Shown here in pieces: positions 8,698-19,857 of a stretch of DNA of 64,000 nt. Below the pieces are notes generated by a model that worked only from the letters and a program-made list of their open reading frames with translations, did no database searches and was not told where the DNA came from. This DNA is from Thalassobius vesicularis (lineage in GTDB: Bacteria > Pseudomonadota > Alphaproteobacteria > Rhodobacterales > Rhodobacteraceae). The position numbers and the translations under genes were made by a program. The stretch covers positions 186,001 to 250,000 of the forward strand of contig NZ_SSMD01000004.1 in NCBI RefSeq assembly GCF_004799325.1. Reading direction: 5' to 3'. Position 1 is the first letter of the stretch. Every line of letters begins with the position of its first letter.

Positions 8698-8849
8698 TCT
8701 TTCTGTCCTGCCTGTCTAACCTGTCGTCCCGGATGGTGCGGATGTACCATCTACGGTTCGGTGGGTGGGCCACCGACGAATGCCTTGGGTCGACCATAGG
8801 CGAATCGGTGCGAATCAGTCAACAGAAAGTGATTCGGTCCGATTCGGGA

Positions 8850-10121
8850 TCAGCCGTTTTCGCGCAGCACCGCGCCGGCCAGGTGCAGCGACCCGCAGAT
8901 CAGGACGCGCGCATGGGCGTCGGTGGCTGCGATTGCCTGCAGGGCCGAGAGCGTGGTTGTGGCGATCTCGTTCGGCAGCTTTGCCTTTGTGGCGGCGGCT
9001 GCTGTGGCTTCGGCGGGCAGGGTCAGTGGCTCGTCGGGGATGGTGACGGCATAGAGGCGTTCGGCCAGACCGGCCAGCGGGGTCAGGTAGCCCACCACGT
9101 CCTTGGTGTTGAGCATCCCGCAGATCAGGTAGGTCGGGCGTTTCGGCAGCGTGGCCAGATGTGCGGCCAGCGCCTGACCGGCGGCGGGATTGTGGCCGCC
9201 GTCCAGCCAAAGCTCGACCCCTGGGGCGGCCTCCACAAGCGGGCCGTGGCGCAGGCGTTGCATCCGGGCGGGCCAGTCGGCGCGGGTGACGGCGGGCTCG
9301 GCGGCGGCGTCCATCCCAAGGTGGCGCAAGGCGGCCAGGGCGGCGCCTGCGTTGTGCAGCTGATGCGCGCCGGGCAGGTTGGGCAGGGGCAGGTCCAGCA
9401 GGCCGCGTTCGTCCTGATAGATCATCCGCCCGCGTTCTTCCCACACCTGCCAGTGTTGCCCGTAGACCAGCAGCGGCGCGCCGAGGCGGGCGGCTTTGGC
9501 CTCGATCACCTCCAGCGCCGCGTCCTCTTGCGGGCCGACGACGCAGGGCACGCCGCGCTTGAGGATCCCGGCCTTTTCGCCGGCGATCTGCGCCAGGGTG
9601 GTGCCCAGATAGCTTTCGTGGTCCAGCGAGACCGGGGTGATGATCGTCATCGCCGGGTGCGGGATCACGTTGGTTGCGTCCAGGCGGCCGCCCAGGCCGA
9701 CCTCCAGCAGGCAGTAATCGGCGGGCTCGCGCGCCATTGCCAGCAGGGCGGCGGCGGTGGTGATTTCGAAGAACGTGATCTCTTGCCCGGCATTCGCGGT
9801 CAGGCAATCCTCCAGCACGTGCGCCAGCGCGGGTTCCGAGATGATCTGCCCGCTCAGCCGGATACGCTCATGAAACCGCGCCAGATGCGGCGAGGTATAG
9901 GCATGCACACGCAGCCCCTGCGATTCCAGCCCCGCCCGGATCATCGCCTGGGTCGAGCCCTTGCCGTTCGTCCCGGCGATATGGATCACCGGGGGCAGCT
10001 TGTCCTGCGGGTCGTCCAGCGCGTGCAGCAGGCGCCACATGCGGTCCAGCACCAGGTCGATGGTGACGGGGTGCAGGGTCTTCATCCGCTCCAGAAGGGC
10101 AGAGGAGGCGTCCGGGCTCAT
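8850..10121 (-). CDS. folC: Bifunctional folylpolyglutamate synthase/dihydrofolate synthase
   Basis: 423-residue Mur-ligase-like ATP-dependent enzyme that adds glutamate to dihydropteroate and then extends the polyglutamate tail of folates. The P-loop [10 protein letters not shown] is at about 48-57, the [15 protein letters not shown] motif is near 200-215, and the C-terminal domain carries [11 protein letters not shown]. Length is normal. Its start lies inside the end of accD (4-base overlap), giving the accD-folC arrangement common in alphaproteobacteria and proteobacteria generally. Transcription runs on to the terminator near 8680. Confidence 0.95.
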   Translation of the reverse strand: MSPDASSALLERMKTLHPVTIDLVLDRMWRLLHALDDPQDKLPPVIHIAGTNGKGSTQAMIRAGLESQGLRVHAYTSPHLARFHERIRLSGQIISEPALAHVLEDCLTANAGQEITFFEITTAAALLAMAREPADYCLLEVGLGGRLDATNVIPHPAMTIITPVSLDHESYLGTTLAQIAGEKAGILKRGVPCVVGPQEDAALEVIEAKAARLGAPLLVYGQHWQVWEERGRMIYQDERGLLDLPLPNLPGAHQLHNAGAALAALRHLGMDAAAEPAVTRADWPARMQRLRHGPLVEAAPGVELWLDGGHNPAAGQALAAHLATLPKRPTYLICGMLNTKDVVGYLTPLAGLAERLYAVTIPDEPLTLPAEATAAAATKAKLPNEIATTTLSALQAIAATDAHARVLICGSLHLAGAVLRENG

Positions 10122-11041
10122 TTCTTGGGCTTGGCGGGCGCTTCGGGGGCGGCTTCGTCCTCGGGGGCGGGCAGGTCGCCCATCACCGCGGGGGGCATCG
10201 CCAGCAGCATGCGGATGATGGTGATCAGCTCGTCCCGCATCTCGGTGCGCGGGGTGACGCGGTCCAGCATGCCGTGATCCAGCAAGTATTCGGCGCGCTG
10301 GAACCCTTCGGGCAGCTTTTCACGGATGGTCTGTTCGATCACGCGGGGACCGGCGAAACAGATCAGCGCGTTGGGCTCGGCGATTTGCACGTCGCCCAGC
10401 ATCGCGTAGGACGCGGTGACGCCGCCCGTGGTCGGGTGGGTCAGCACGACGATATAGGGCAGGCCCGCCTCTTTCAGCATCTGCACGGCGACGGTGGTGC
10501 GGGGCATCTGCATCAGCGACAGGATGCCTTCTTGCATGCGCGCGCCACCGGCGGCCGAGAACAGCACCAGCGGGCGGTTCAGTTCCACTGCCTTTTCGGC
10601 GGCGGCGATGATGGCGTTGCCGACATACATCCCCATCGAGCCACCCATGAAGCTGAAATCCTGGCAGGCGGCCACGATCGGCGTGCGGCCGATCTCGCCG
10701 TGGGCGACCAGCATCGCCTCTTTCTCGCCGGTGGATTTCTGGGCCGACTTCATGCGGTCGGGGTATTTCTTCTGGTCGCGGAAATGCAGCGGGTCGGCCA
10801 GCGGTTCCGGCACGTCCACCTCGTTGTAGACACCGCCGTCGAACAGCGCGTCAAAGCGCGCGCGCGGGGTGATCGCCATGTGGTGGCCGCAGTTGGTGCA
10901 GACGTTCAGGTTGTCCGACAGCTCGCGGTGGAACAGCATCGTTCCGCATTCGTCACACTTGGTCCACAGGTTCTCGGGCACCTCACGGCGCGAGAAGATG
11001 GAGTTGATGCGCGGGCGGACGTAGTTGGTGATCCAGTTCAT
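10118..11041 (-). CDS. accD: Acetyl-CoA carboxylase carboxyltransferase subunit beta
   Basis: 307-residue beta subunit of the carboxyltransferase half of acetyl-CoA carboxylase, which makes malonyl-CoA for fatty acid synthesis. A four-Cys zinc ribbon lies at the N-terminus (Cys at about 29, 32, 48 and 51), followed by a crotonase-fold domain with SGGARMQEG-like [11 protein letters not shown] and [11 protein letters not shown] motifs. A Pro/Ala/Glu/Lys-rich C-terminal tail (about 290-307) is normal for the group. It overlaps folC by 4 bases and probably leads that operon; the 64-base gap upstream holds no clear promoter by eye. Confidence 0.96.
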   Translation of the reverse strand: MNWITNYVRPRINSIFSRREVPENLWTKCDECGTMLFHRELSDNLNVCTNCGHHMAITPRARFDALFDGGVYNEVDVPEPLADPLHFRDQKKYPDRMKSAQKSTGEKEAMLVAHGEIGRTPIVAACQDFSFMGGSMGMYVGNAIIAAAEKAVELNRPLVLFSAAGGARMQEGILSLMQMPRTTVAVQMLKEAGLPYIVVLTHPTTGGVTASYAMLGDVQIAEPNALICFAGPRVIEQTIREKLPEGFQRAEYLLDHGMLDRVTPRTEMRDELITIIRMLLAMPPAVMGDLPAPEDEAAPEAPAKPKK

Positions 11042-11105
11042 ACGGCAAGGGCCCCTGTTATACGGTGTTGCACAGTCAGATAAGGCGGACGCAAGGGAAA
11101 TGCAA

Positions 11106-12014
11106 TCAGCGCCGTACCGCGACCCGTGCTGCCAGCCACATCAGCAGCACGAAACCCAGCTCGACGGCGAAGCTTGCGTTCAGCCAGTCCAGCGGCGCGC
11201 CCTCGGCGTAAGTGCCGTATTCCTCGCCCCCGTCCGAGGGGAACAGGAACAGCGCAAGGCCGCTGTCGTCCATGCCCTCGTCGCCGAAGAACATGAAGGC
11301 GTAGATGTTGTTGGCCAGATGGAACCCCGCCGCGGCCCCCAGATTGCCCGTCCGCGCCGTCAGATCCGAGGCGGCGACCCCGAAACAGAACGCCCAGACC
11401 ACGTATTGGATCGCATCGTTCAGCGGCGCTGCCGAATCCCAGTGGGCATAAGCGAACAGCAGGTTGGGCACCGTCAGCCAGACCCAGGGGCTGTTGAACC
11501 GCGCGGCGATCTGGCTTTGCACGTAGCCGCGATAGAACAGCTCCTCGGCGCCGACCTGGGTCAGCAGGGCGGCCAGCGTCACCGGCATCAGCGCGATCCA
11601 GCTGAACAGGCCGCTCACCACGATCCCGTCGGTGTTCCAGTAGGGGGGCAGCAGCTCGGTCAGCAGGAACAGGCCCAGCACCGCCAGCGTCACCTGCCGC
11701 ATCTGCCGCCATCCGGGGCCGATGCCGAACAGCCCCAAAGCCTCTCGCCGCTGCAGGATCTTGGCGGCCAGCACCACCGCCGCCCCCAGCAGCACAAAGC
11801 TGAACAGCTGCGCGATCAGCCCCAGTCGGGTCGTGCCGTAATAGTACCCCTCGGTCCAGACACCGGGCAGAGGGTCCAGCATCGCGTCGGTCAGTGCCAT
11901 CGCCGCGGCATACAGCGCCTCGACCAGAGCCACGCCGATCAGCAGCCGCACCGGGTCAGACACCGCGCGGGCGGGGGCTACGATATGTTCGTGCAGGCGA
12001 TACGCGCTCAGCAT
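11106..12014 (-). CDS. CPBP family intramembrane metalloprotease
   Basis: 302-residue polytopic protein of the CPBP (CAAX protease and bacteriocin-processing) family. Motif 1 is [15 protein letters not shown], containing the EExxxR signature, and motif 2 is HLANNIYAF, supplying a metal-ligand His. About eight hydrophobic helices. Start ATG 12014 is chosen because it aligns with the adjacent paralogue and overlaps that gene's stop by 7 bases (upstream gene is read first on the minus strand). The role in this group is unknown; members act in prenyl-protein processing, bacteriocin immunity or membrane stress. Confidence 0.85.
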   Translation of the reverse strand: MLSAYRLHEHIVAPARAVSDPVRLLIGVALVEALYAAAMALTDAMLDPLPGVWTEGYYYGTTRLGLIAQLFSFVLLGAAVVLAAKILQRREALGLFGIGPGWRQMRQVTLAVLGLFLLTELLPPYWNTDGIVVSGLFSWIALMPVTLAALLTQVGAEELFYRGYVQSQIAARFNSPWVWLTVPNLLFAYAHWDSAAPLNDAIQYVVWAFCFGVAASDLTARTGNLGAAAGFHLANNIYAFMFFGDEGMDDSGLALFLFPSDGGEEYGTYAEGAPLDWLNASFAVELGFVLLMWLAARVAVRR

Positions 12015-12901
12015 TTCAGCGCCAGACGGGCGGCCAGCCACGATGTCACCATCACGCCCAGATCAATCAGCAGGTAGGGCCACAGCCGGTCCGGGTCGTC
12101 CAGCGACACTGGCAGCCGGTACAGCGCCAGCCCCGACAGCAGGTCATCCGGCGCCACGAACAGGATGGCCGAGGCATTGGTGGCGAAATGCAGCGCGATC
12201 GCCGGCCCCAGCGAACCTGAGCGCGCCGTCAAATCCGCCGCCAGCACGCCGAACAGCACGGCCCAGGCGATCATCAGCCACGTCGTCTCGGGCAGATCCG
12301 GGCGGTAGTGCAGCAGCCCGAACATCATCGCCGGAACGCCCATCCAGACCCACGGGCTTGCGAAACGTGCGCCCAGTTGCTGTTGCAGGTAGCCCCGGAA
12401 CAGCATCTCCTCGGCGCTGACCTGAATCAGCAGCGCAGGCAGGGCCAGCGGCAGAAAGCGCAGCCAGTTCGACAGGGGAACATTCGCCTCGATCCCGTCC
12501 AGCGCCTCGGACGGGGGCAGGATCCAGATCACCACGTTCAGCAGGGCCACAGCCGCCAGCACCCGCACGAATTGCGGCCCGACCAGCGGCAGATGGCCCA
12601 GCAGGCTCAGCGCGGGGCGCTTGTGCACCTGCCCGGCGACAGCCATGACCGAGATCGCCATCAGCCCGAAACTGGCCAGCATCATCACCGCGCCCATCTG
12701 GGTGTTGCCCAGGGCCATCTCGGTCTGCACGGTCATCAGGGCGTCGGGCGGCAGCAGCGCGATCAGCACCGCGATCACCGCCCATTGCAGCCCTGCAAAG
12801 ATCACCGTCCCCACGGCCAGCCCCATCCCCGTCCGCCACAGTTCCGCGCGGGCGCGGGCAGGGCGCAGCATCAACTCGTGGGCGGCGTAGGCGGGCGGCA
12901 T
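12008..12901 (-). CDS. CPBP family intramembrane metalloprotease (paralogue)
   Basis: 297-residue paralogue of the downstream CPBP gene: both begin with an AYxxHExxxxPARA segment and share the same helix order. Motif 1 is VSAEEMLFRGYLQQQ and motif 2 is HFATNASAIL. The ATG at 12901 is preferred to the TTG at 12931 because it aligns with the paralogue and has GAGG nearby. The two genes overlap by 7 bases and are probably a tandem duplication expressed together. They may function as a heteromeric pair, which is inference only. Confidence 0.83.
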   Translation of the reverse strand: MPPAYAAHELMLRPARARAELWRTGMGLAVGTVIFAGLQWAVIAVLIALLPPDALMTVQTEMALGNTQMGAVMMLASFGLMAISVMAVAGQVHKRPALSLLGHLPLVGPQFVRVLAAVALLNVVIWILPPSEALDGIEANVPLSNWLRFLPLALPALLIQVSAEEMLFRGYLQQQLGARFASPWVWMGVPAMMFGLLHYRPDLPETTWLMIAWAVLFGVLAADLTARSGSLGPAIALHFATNASAILFVAPDDLLSGLALYRLPVSLDDPDRLWPYLLIDLGVMVTSWLAARLALKC

Positions 12902-13009
12902 GTCTGGCCTCGGGCGGGAAATCGGGTCCAAACCTGTTTATCCGGCTTTGGGGCGGTGTGACAGGGGCAAGTCGGGGTAACTTTTTCCCCCCTTGGTCCC
13001 TCTTGCCCG

Positions 13010-13654
13010 GTGCGCAGACGCGCGCTATCCCGTTTGGACGACAACCACGAGGACGATCCCATCCGGACACCGATCTCATACGCGCGCGGGCTGAGTGCCG
13101 CGCTGGGCCTGGTCCTGGTGGCCGGCTGCCTGCCGTCGGATGGCGGCAGCCAGACAAAGGACCGCGTGGCGCTGCGCAAATCGTCCCTGTTGCAGGGCCA
13201 GATCCAGATCCCCGCGCCGCAGGGCTATTGCGTCGATCCCGCCAGCCAGAAAGACCACGCCCGCGCCGGTTTCGTGCTGATGGCCGGGTGCGACGGCCTG
13301 TCGGGTCTGCCGCCCGGATCGATGGTCACGCCGGCGATCCTGACCGTTTCGGCGCTGATCCCGCAGCAGGGCACCCCGGACGTCCAGAACATGCTCCGCG
13401 CGCTGGGCGAGGACGACATCCTTTCCCGCTCGGAAAAGGACGGGCTGCTGATCGTGCAGGTCCGCGACGACAAACTGGTCCCCGAGGGCAGCGACCCCAC
13501 CCATTGGCGCGGCGCGATGGTGTTGGACGGGGCGCTGGTGACGATGGCGGTCTATGGCAATGACGGGATCGCGGGCGACAAGGGCCGCGCCTTGCTGACC
13601 AAACTGGCACAGGGCGTGCGCACGGCCACCGCCAAGGCCCGCTCGAAATCCTGA
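13010..13654 (+). CDS. Putative lipoprotein of unknown function
   Basis: I do not recognise a named family. The frame contains a clear lipoprotein signal, with hydrophobic ALGLVLVAGC ending in the lipobox Cys (codon 40 from the GTG at 13010), so the mature protein of about 175 residues should be lipid-anchored. No ATG exists upstream of the signal. The GTG at 13010 gives an unusually long charged leader, whereas an ATC codon at 13061 sits 7 bases after GAGGA and would give a 23-residue signal peptide. The mature part shows no membrane helix and has one internal Cys pair. It is divergent from the CPBP pair. Confidence 0.7.
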   Translation: MRRRALSRLDDNHEDDPIRTPISYARGLSAALGLVLVAGCLPSDGGSQTKDRVALRKSSLLQGQIQIPAPQGYCVDPASQKDHARAGFVLMAGCDGLSGLPPGSMVTPAILTVSALIPQQGTPDVQNMLRALGEDDILSRSEKDGLLIVQVRDDKLVPEGSDPTHWRGAMVLDGALVTMAVYGNDGIAGDKGRALLTKLAQGVRTATAKARSKS

Positions 13655-13733
13655 GGGTATGCAGGTTTCATTAACGGGCTTCCCCTTAGAACGGTTTCCC
13701 GTAGGATAGGCGCGCAGGTACAGGCCAATTCGC

Positions 13734-14507
13734 ATGTCATTGATCAACAGCCGCATTCTCAGCAGACTGGCCCATCGCCGCGTGGTTCGCCACTGGGCGG
13801 CCTTGGCGCGCGATGCGGGCACCACCGGGCTGCACCGCCTGCGCCAGCAGCGCACCATGGCGCGCGAGCTGCGGGCCCAGCTGGACGCCCTGATCCACGA
13901 CGCCGACAACCGCCTTGCGCTGCCCCTGCTGGGCAACACCGCGTTCCGCAAGCCGCACGGCTCGGACTGGTCGTGGCGGCCAGAACTGTGGCGCGGCCCG
14001 CTGCCTGTGCCCGGCATGTCCTCGGTCCCCAACGGCAAGATGCTGGGGGACGAGGTGACGCTGTTCCACGACTGCCATTTTTCCGAACTGACCCTGCGCC
14101 AGTTGCGCAACCAGCGCGAATCCGATCTGGCACCCTATGGCTTGCGGCTGGACGTGTTCCGCTTTGACGGCTCGTTCCTGTCGCTGGTCGTGGACCTGCC
14201 GCAGGGCGCGCTCGACGGGCTGCAAAAGAAACACCTGATCCGCATGGACACCATCGTCGAGATGGAAAAACCGCTGGAGATTTTCGCCCGCCTGAACATC
14301 CGCCACGGGCCGAACACCGAACAGCTGGTGCGCGAACTGCCCCTGCACGAGTCCGAGATCATGGTCGAGTTCGACCTCGCCTATTCCCGCCTGAACGAAA
14401 AGCGGATCGACAAGGCGTGGATCGACCTCATCTTCGAGGGCCCCGAGATGAACCAGGTCACGATCCGCGATCTGACCTTCAGCCGCCGCCCGCGCGCCGA
14501 ATTGTGA
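13734..14507 (+). CDS. DUF6478-like conserved protein
   Basis: 257-residue protein that resembles the Rhodobacteraceae-restricted DUF6478 family from memory of its pattern (LPLLGNTAFRKPHGSDWSWRPELWRGPLPVPG, and FHDCHFSELTLRQLRNQ). No signal peptide or membrane helix is evident. The N-terminal 60 residues are Arg/Leu-rich and probably helical. Function is unknown. It is followed after 10 bases by a second family-specific small protein, and the two look like an operon running on through the GFA-family gene. Confidence 0.7.
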   Translation: MSLINSRILSRLAHRRVVRHWAALARDAGTTGLHRLRQQRTMARELRAQLDALIHDADNRLALPLLGNTAFRKPHGSDWSWRPELWRGPLPVPGMSSVPNGKMLGDEVTLFHDCHFSELTLRQLRNQRESDLAPYGLRLDVFRFDGSFLSLVVDLPQGALDGLQKKHLIRMDTIVEMEKPLEIFARLNIRHGPNTEQLVRELPLHESEIMVEFDLAYSRLNEKRIDKAWIDLIFEGPEMNQVTIRDLTFSRRPRAEL

Positions 14508-14517
14508 GAGGATGCAG

Positions 14518-14895
14518 ATGAGCGAGTTGAAACTGACCAAGACCCGCCTGTTCGAAGGCGTGTGGGAGGGGTTCCTGACCTCGGCCTCGATGGACAACCT
14601 CCAGCCGGAACTGGAAGTCACCCACCTGAACGAACCCGTCCTTGGCCTGCAAATGACCGAGGACCGAGAGAACGGCCATTGGGTCGTCCGCATCCCGGTG
14701 CCGCTGGAAACCCTCTCGGACGGGGTGCAGACCTTTGTCATCCGCGAAAAACGCAGCGGCGAGGTGCTGAACAGCTTTGCCATCCTCGCCGGAGAGGCGC
14801 TGGGCGACGACCTGCGCGCCGAAGTCACCCTGCTACGCGAGGAGCTGGACATGCTCAAACGCGCCTTCCGCCGCCATTGCGTCGAAACCGCATGA
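14518..14895 (+). CDS. Conserved hypothetical protein with C-terminal helix
   Basis: 125-residue soluble protein of unknown function. The central part is beta-rich (HLNEPVLGLQMTEDRENGHWVVRIPVP and GVQTFVIREKRSGEVLNSF). The last 25 residues form an amphipathic, possibly coiled-coil helix (EVTLLREELDMLKRAF). ATG 14518 is preferred over ATG 14512 because GAGAGG lies six bases before it. The stop overlaps the next start by 4 bases. Tight linkage to the DUF6478-like gene suggests a joint role, which is inference. Confidence 0.68.
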   Translation: MSELKLTKTRLFEGVWEGFLTSASMDNLQPELEVTHLNEPVLGLQMTEDRENGHWVVRIPVPLETLSDGVQTFVIREKRSGEVLNSFAILAGEALGDDLRAEVTLLREELDMLKRAFRRHCVETA

Positions 14896-15317
14896 GCGCG
14901 GCGCCGATCCCCGACACCTTCACCGGCGGCTGTGCCTGCGGCGCGATCCGCTACCGCTCGGCCCATGCGGCGCGCTACATGGGCAATTGCCATTGCCGCG
15001 ACTGCCAGCAGGCCACCGGCAGCGCCTATTTCCCGGCCGTGGTGGTCAAGGACACGGATTTCACGCTGGAGCGCGGTCAGCCGAAATGGTTCACCCGCCC
15101 CGCCGATGCCGGCCACGCCATGCGCCGCGGCTTTTGCGGCGAGTGCGGCTCTCCGGTGCTGTTGGACAACACCGCGCGGTCGGGGATGGTGGTGATCTAT
15201 GCCGGCAGTCTGGATGATCCCTCGTGGTATCACCCCAGCCGCGACATCTACACGGCCAGCGCCCAGCCCTGGGATCTGATGCATCCGCAGCTTCCGAAAT
15301 TTCCCGCGATGCCCTGA
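14892..15317 (+). CDS. GFA family zinc-binding protein
   Basis: 141-residue protein of the GFA/CENP-V family, named after a glutathione-dependent formaldehyde-activating enzyme. Two zinc sites are formed by CxC near 14-16, CHCxxC at about 33-38 and CGEC at about 82-85; all expected Cys are present. Whether it binds glutathione cannot be seen. It overlaps the preceding gene by ATGA. The fghA gene is in the same window but about 12 kb away, so a joint formaldehyde role is not supported by linkage. Confidence 0.88.
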   Translation: MSAAPIPDTFTGGCACGAIRYRSAHAARYMGNCHCRDCQQATGSAYFPAVVVKDTDFTLERGQPKWFTRPADAGHAMRRGFCGECGSPVLLDNTARSGMVVIYAGSLDDPSWYHPSRDIYTASAQPWDLMHPQLPKFPAMP

Positions 15318-15352
15318 TCCGTGCTATGCTTTCCCCACTCAGGGAGGCGCAC

Positions 15353-15646
15353 ATGATCACCGAAATCGTCACCTTTTCCTTGCCCGCAGGCATCACCAAA
15401 TCCGAGCTTCTGGACAAGTACAACGCCACCGTGCCGCGCTGGCGGGCCAACAAGGATCTGATCCGCAAGACCTATGTCTATGACCCCGACACCAATCGGG
15501 GCGGTGGCATCTACCTGTGGAAATCCAAGGCCGCCGCAAAGGCCGCCCACGATGCCGCTTGGTGCAAGATGGCCGAGGAGATGTACGGCAGCCCGCCGCA
15601 TTTCGACTACTTCGACGCCCTGTTCATCATAGACAACGGCCATTGA
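15353..15646 (+). CDS. YdhR-like monooxygenase family protein
   Basis: 97-residue dimeric alpha/beta-barrel protein resembling the YdhR (mono-oxygenase ydhR) family. It starts MITEIVTFSLP, typical of the first strand, and ends with FDALFIIDNGH. No cofactor motif is visible, as expected for this ferredoxin-like fold. The ATG at 15353 follows AGGGAGG. It lies 35 bases after the GFA gene and 80 bases before fadH on the same strand. The physiological substrate of the family is not established. Confidence 0.75.
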   Translation: MITEIVTFSLPAGITKSELLDKYNATVPRWRANKDLIRKTYVYDPDTNRGGGIYLWKSKAAAKAAHDAAWCKMAEEMYGSPPHFDYFDALFIIDNGH

Positions 15647-15705
15647 CGCAGCGGCCTGACGTCGCGTTTGGGCGTGACAAACGCCAGCAACCGCCCCCAG
15701 ACTGA

Positions 15706-17760
<2,055 letters not shown>

Positions 17761-17827
17761 GGTCTTGGCGTTACACTTGTATTTTTCCCTCGCGGCGGTC
17801 TAATGGCCATGCGCGGGGGAAACATAC

Positions 17828-18742
17828 ATGGTCTTTCTGACGATCCTGCTGGGGCTTTTGCCCAGCTTTCTGATGGTCATTCTGGGCGGAGTGATCCGCA
17901 ACCGGCTATCGGTTAACGCGTGGCAGGGTCTGGATCGGCTGAACTTCGAAATCCTGTTCCCCGCCCTCATCTTCACCGCCGCCTCCAGCCGCCCCATCGC
18001 CGTGGCGGACATCGTGCATATTGGTCCGGCGGTCTGGGCGATCCTGCTGGCGGGGCTGTGTCTGGGCTATGGGGCTCGGCGCTTTGGTCCCAAAAATTTT
18101 ACTGATTTTGCAGGGGCTTGGCAGACGGCGTGGCGTTTCAACACGGCGCTTGGCTTCGTCGCGGTCGAGACACTCTCGGTTAAACCTGTCGGTATTCTGG
18201 CCGTCGCGGTGGGTATGGCGATCCCGATGGCGAACCTGTTTGCCGTCACCGCCCTGTCGCGCGGGGCAGGCGGATTTCGGCACACAATGGTTAAGATCGG
18301 GACCAATCCTTTCCTTCTGGCATCGGTCTGCGGCGTGCTTGTCGGCCTGTCTGGCCTGAAAATTCCGGGGCCCATCATGGCTCCGCTCGAGATGCTGTCA
18401 CGCGCCGCGATCCCGGTGGCCCTGATCTCGGTCGGCGCGACGATGAACTGGGGCGCGCTGGCCCGTCTGAACGCCTTCAGCGGAATAATTGTGGCGACAA
18501 AGCTGATTTTTTTGCCCGCGTTAACCATTTCGACCTGTCTGGCCCTGGGCATCGATCCGGCGATTTCGGCCACGCTGGTCCTTTTTTCCGCCCTCCCAAC
18601 CGCGTCGGCCGCGCACGTGTTGGCGGCGGGGTTTGGGGCGGATCGGGAATTGGCCGCAACGCTGGTTGCCCAGACAACATTGCTGGCCGCAGTGACGTTA
18701 CCGGTGTGGATCACATTGGCACAATTGACTTTTTTCGGCTGA
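17828..18742 (+). CDS. AEC family transporter
   Basis: 304-residue polytopic membrane protein of the auxin efflux carrier family. About ten hydrophobic segments; an N-terminal ILLGLLPSFLMVILGGVIRNR segment and a late LFSALPTASAAHVLAAGFG segment are typical of this family. It differs in sequence from the other two AEC proteins in the window. The ATG at 17828 follows GGGGGAAAC. It is followed on the same strand by a LysR-type regulator gene 150 bases on, which may control it, though the order regulator-after-target leaves this open. The substrate is unknown. Confidence 0.83.
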   Translation: MVFLTILLGLLPSFLMVILGGVIRNRLSVNAWQGLDRLNFEILFPALIFTAASSRPIAVADIVHIGPAVWAILLAGLCLGYGARRFGPKNFTDFAGAWQTAWRFNTALGFVAVETLSVKPVGILAVAVGMAIPMANLFAVTALSRGAGGFRHTMVKIGTNPFLLASVCGVLVGLSGLKIPGPIMAPLEMLSRAAIPVALISVGATMNWGALARLNAFSGIIVATKLIFLPALTISTCLALGIDPAISATLVLFSALPTASAAHVLAAGFGADRELAATLVAQTTLLAAVTLPVWITLAQLTFFG

Positions 18743-18892
18743 AATGGCGCGTCTGACCGATTGTTTCCGTGTTTCCCCGCCTTAAACGATCCCACAGATT
18801 ACCCCGATATTGTCCGTCCCGTGCCCCAGTCGCGCCCCAATCTTCGGCAATACCAGATGCTGAGGAATGACGAATACCGAAGGGGATCGCGA

Positions 18893-19798
18893 ATGGACCG
18901 CCTGACCGAGATGGAAGCCTTTGCCACCGTGGTAGACCAAGGTGGGTTTACCGATGCCGCCAAGAAAATGGGCATCTCTAAATCGGCGGTGTCAAAGCAT
19001 GTCTCCAGCCTGGAGGCCCGCCTGGGCGCCCGCCTGTTGAACCGCACGACCCGCCGGGTCAGCCCGACCGAGATCGGCCTGGCCTACTACGACCGTGCAC
19101 GCCGCGTGCTGAACGATGCCGGAGAGGCCGACGCGCTGGTCACCTCGATGCAATCCGCGCCGTCGGGTCTGCTGCGGATCAGTGTCGCCACCGATTTCGG
19201 GGTCAATCACCTGAGCCCCGTGCTGGGCGAATTTCTGGCGGAATTCCCGGATATTACGGTCAACATGGTGCTGAACAACCGCTATGTCGAGCTGATCAGC
19301 GAGGGCTTTGATATGGCCATTCGCATCGGCGAGCTGGAGGACAGCACCCTGCGGGCTCGCAAGCTGACCGAGACGACCAAACGGATGATCGCCTCGCCCG
19401 CGTATTTCGAAAAATACGGTCGCCCGACCAAGATCGACGATCTGAACGAGCACAAGCTGCTGCACTATTCCAGCCAAGCCGCTGGAAACGTGTGGAAAAT
19501 CACCGCTCCGTCCGGCGAGAAGCGCCAGGTGCGCACCGCTGGCTGGCTGAGCGTGAACGACGGTCAGTCGCTGCTGAACGCTGCGGTTTCCGGCCTGGGC
19601 ATCGCCTATCTGCACTCGTTCCTGTACGCCGACGCGATGGCGCAGGGTCTGGTCGAGGACGCGATCCCCGACCTGCCCGTCGAAACGCAGGGCATCTATG
19701 CGGTCTATCCGCCGGGCCGTTTCACGCAGCCCAAGGTCCGCGCGTTCATCGACTTCCTTGTGCATCAGTTCGCGGACAAGGGCCCGAACGACTGGTAA
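18893..19798 (+). CDS. LysR family transcriptional regulator
   Basis: 301-residue LysR-type regulator. The N-terminal winged HTH (about 1-60) contains GGFTDAAKKMGISKSAVSKHVSSLEARLG. The C-terminal part is a type-2 periplasmic-binding-like effector domain of the short-chain, CrgA/DmlR-like type with a RLLNRTTRRVSPTEIG hinge. The ATG at 18893 is taken because AAGGGGA precedes it and the HTH starts right after. A strong terminator follows at 19827. Targets are unknown; the adjacent AEC gene is one candidate. Confidence 0.9.
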   Translation: MDRLTEMEAFATVVDQGGFTDAAKKMGISKSAVSKHVSSLEARLGARLLNRTTRRVSPTEIGLAYYDRARRVLNDAGEADALVTSMQSAPSGLLRISVATDFGVNHLSPVLGEFLAEFPDITVNMVLNNRYVELISEGFDMAIRIGELEDSTLRARKLTETTKRMIASPAYFEKYGRPTKIDDLNEHKLLHYSSQAAGNVWKITAPSGEKRQVRTAGWLSVNDGQSLLNAAVSGLGIAYLHSFLYADAMAQGLVEDAIPDLPVETQGIYAVYPPGRFTQPKVRAFIDFLVHQFADKGPNDW

Positions 19799-19826
19799 TT
19801 TTCCTCCGAGTATCCTCCTGAAACTC

Positions 19827-19849
19827 CGCGCCCTTCGGGGCGCGTTTTT
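19827..19849 (+). terminator. Rho-independent terminator after the LysR gene
   Basis: Perfect 7-base stem CGCGCCC/GGGCGCG with a TTCG tetraloop, followed by TTTTTCTTTT. It lies 28 bases after the LysR stop and just before the 3' end of the convergent transglutaminase gene. Confidence 0.9.
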
Positions 19850-19857
19850 CTTTTGGA

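Noticed and set aside
8685-10277. Plus-strand 530-codon frame over folC
   Set aside because: Shadow of folC on the opposite strand; Gly/Gln/His-rich without any motif.
14892-15317. Linking the GFA protein with fghA as a formaldehyde pathway
   Set aside because: The genes are about 12 kb apart in separate operons, and the GFA family is no longer thought to be mainly formaldehyde-activating.
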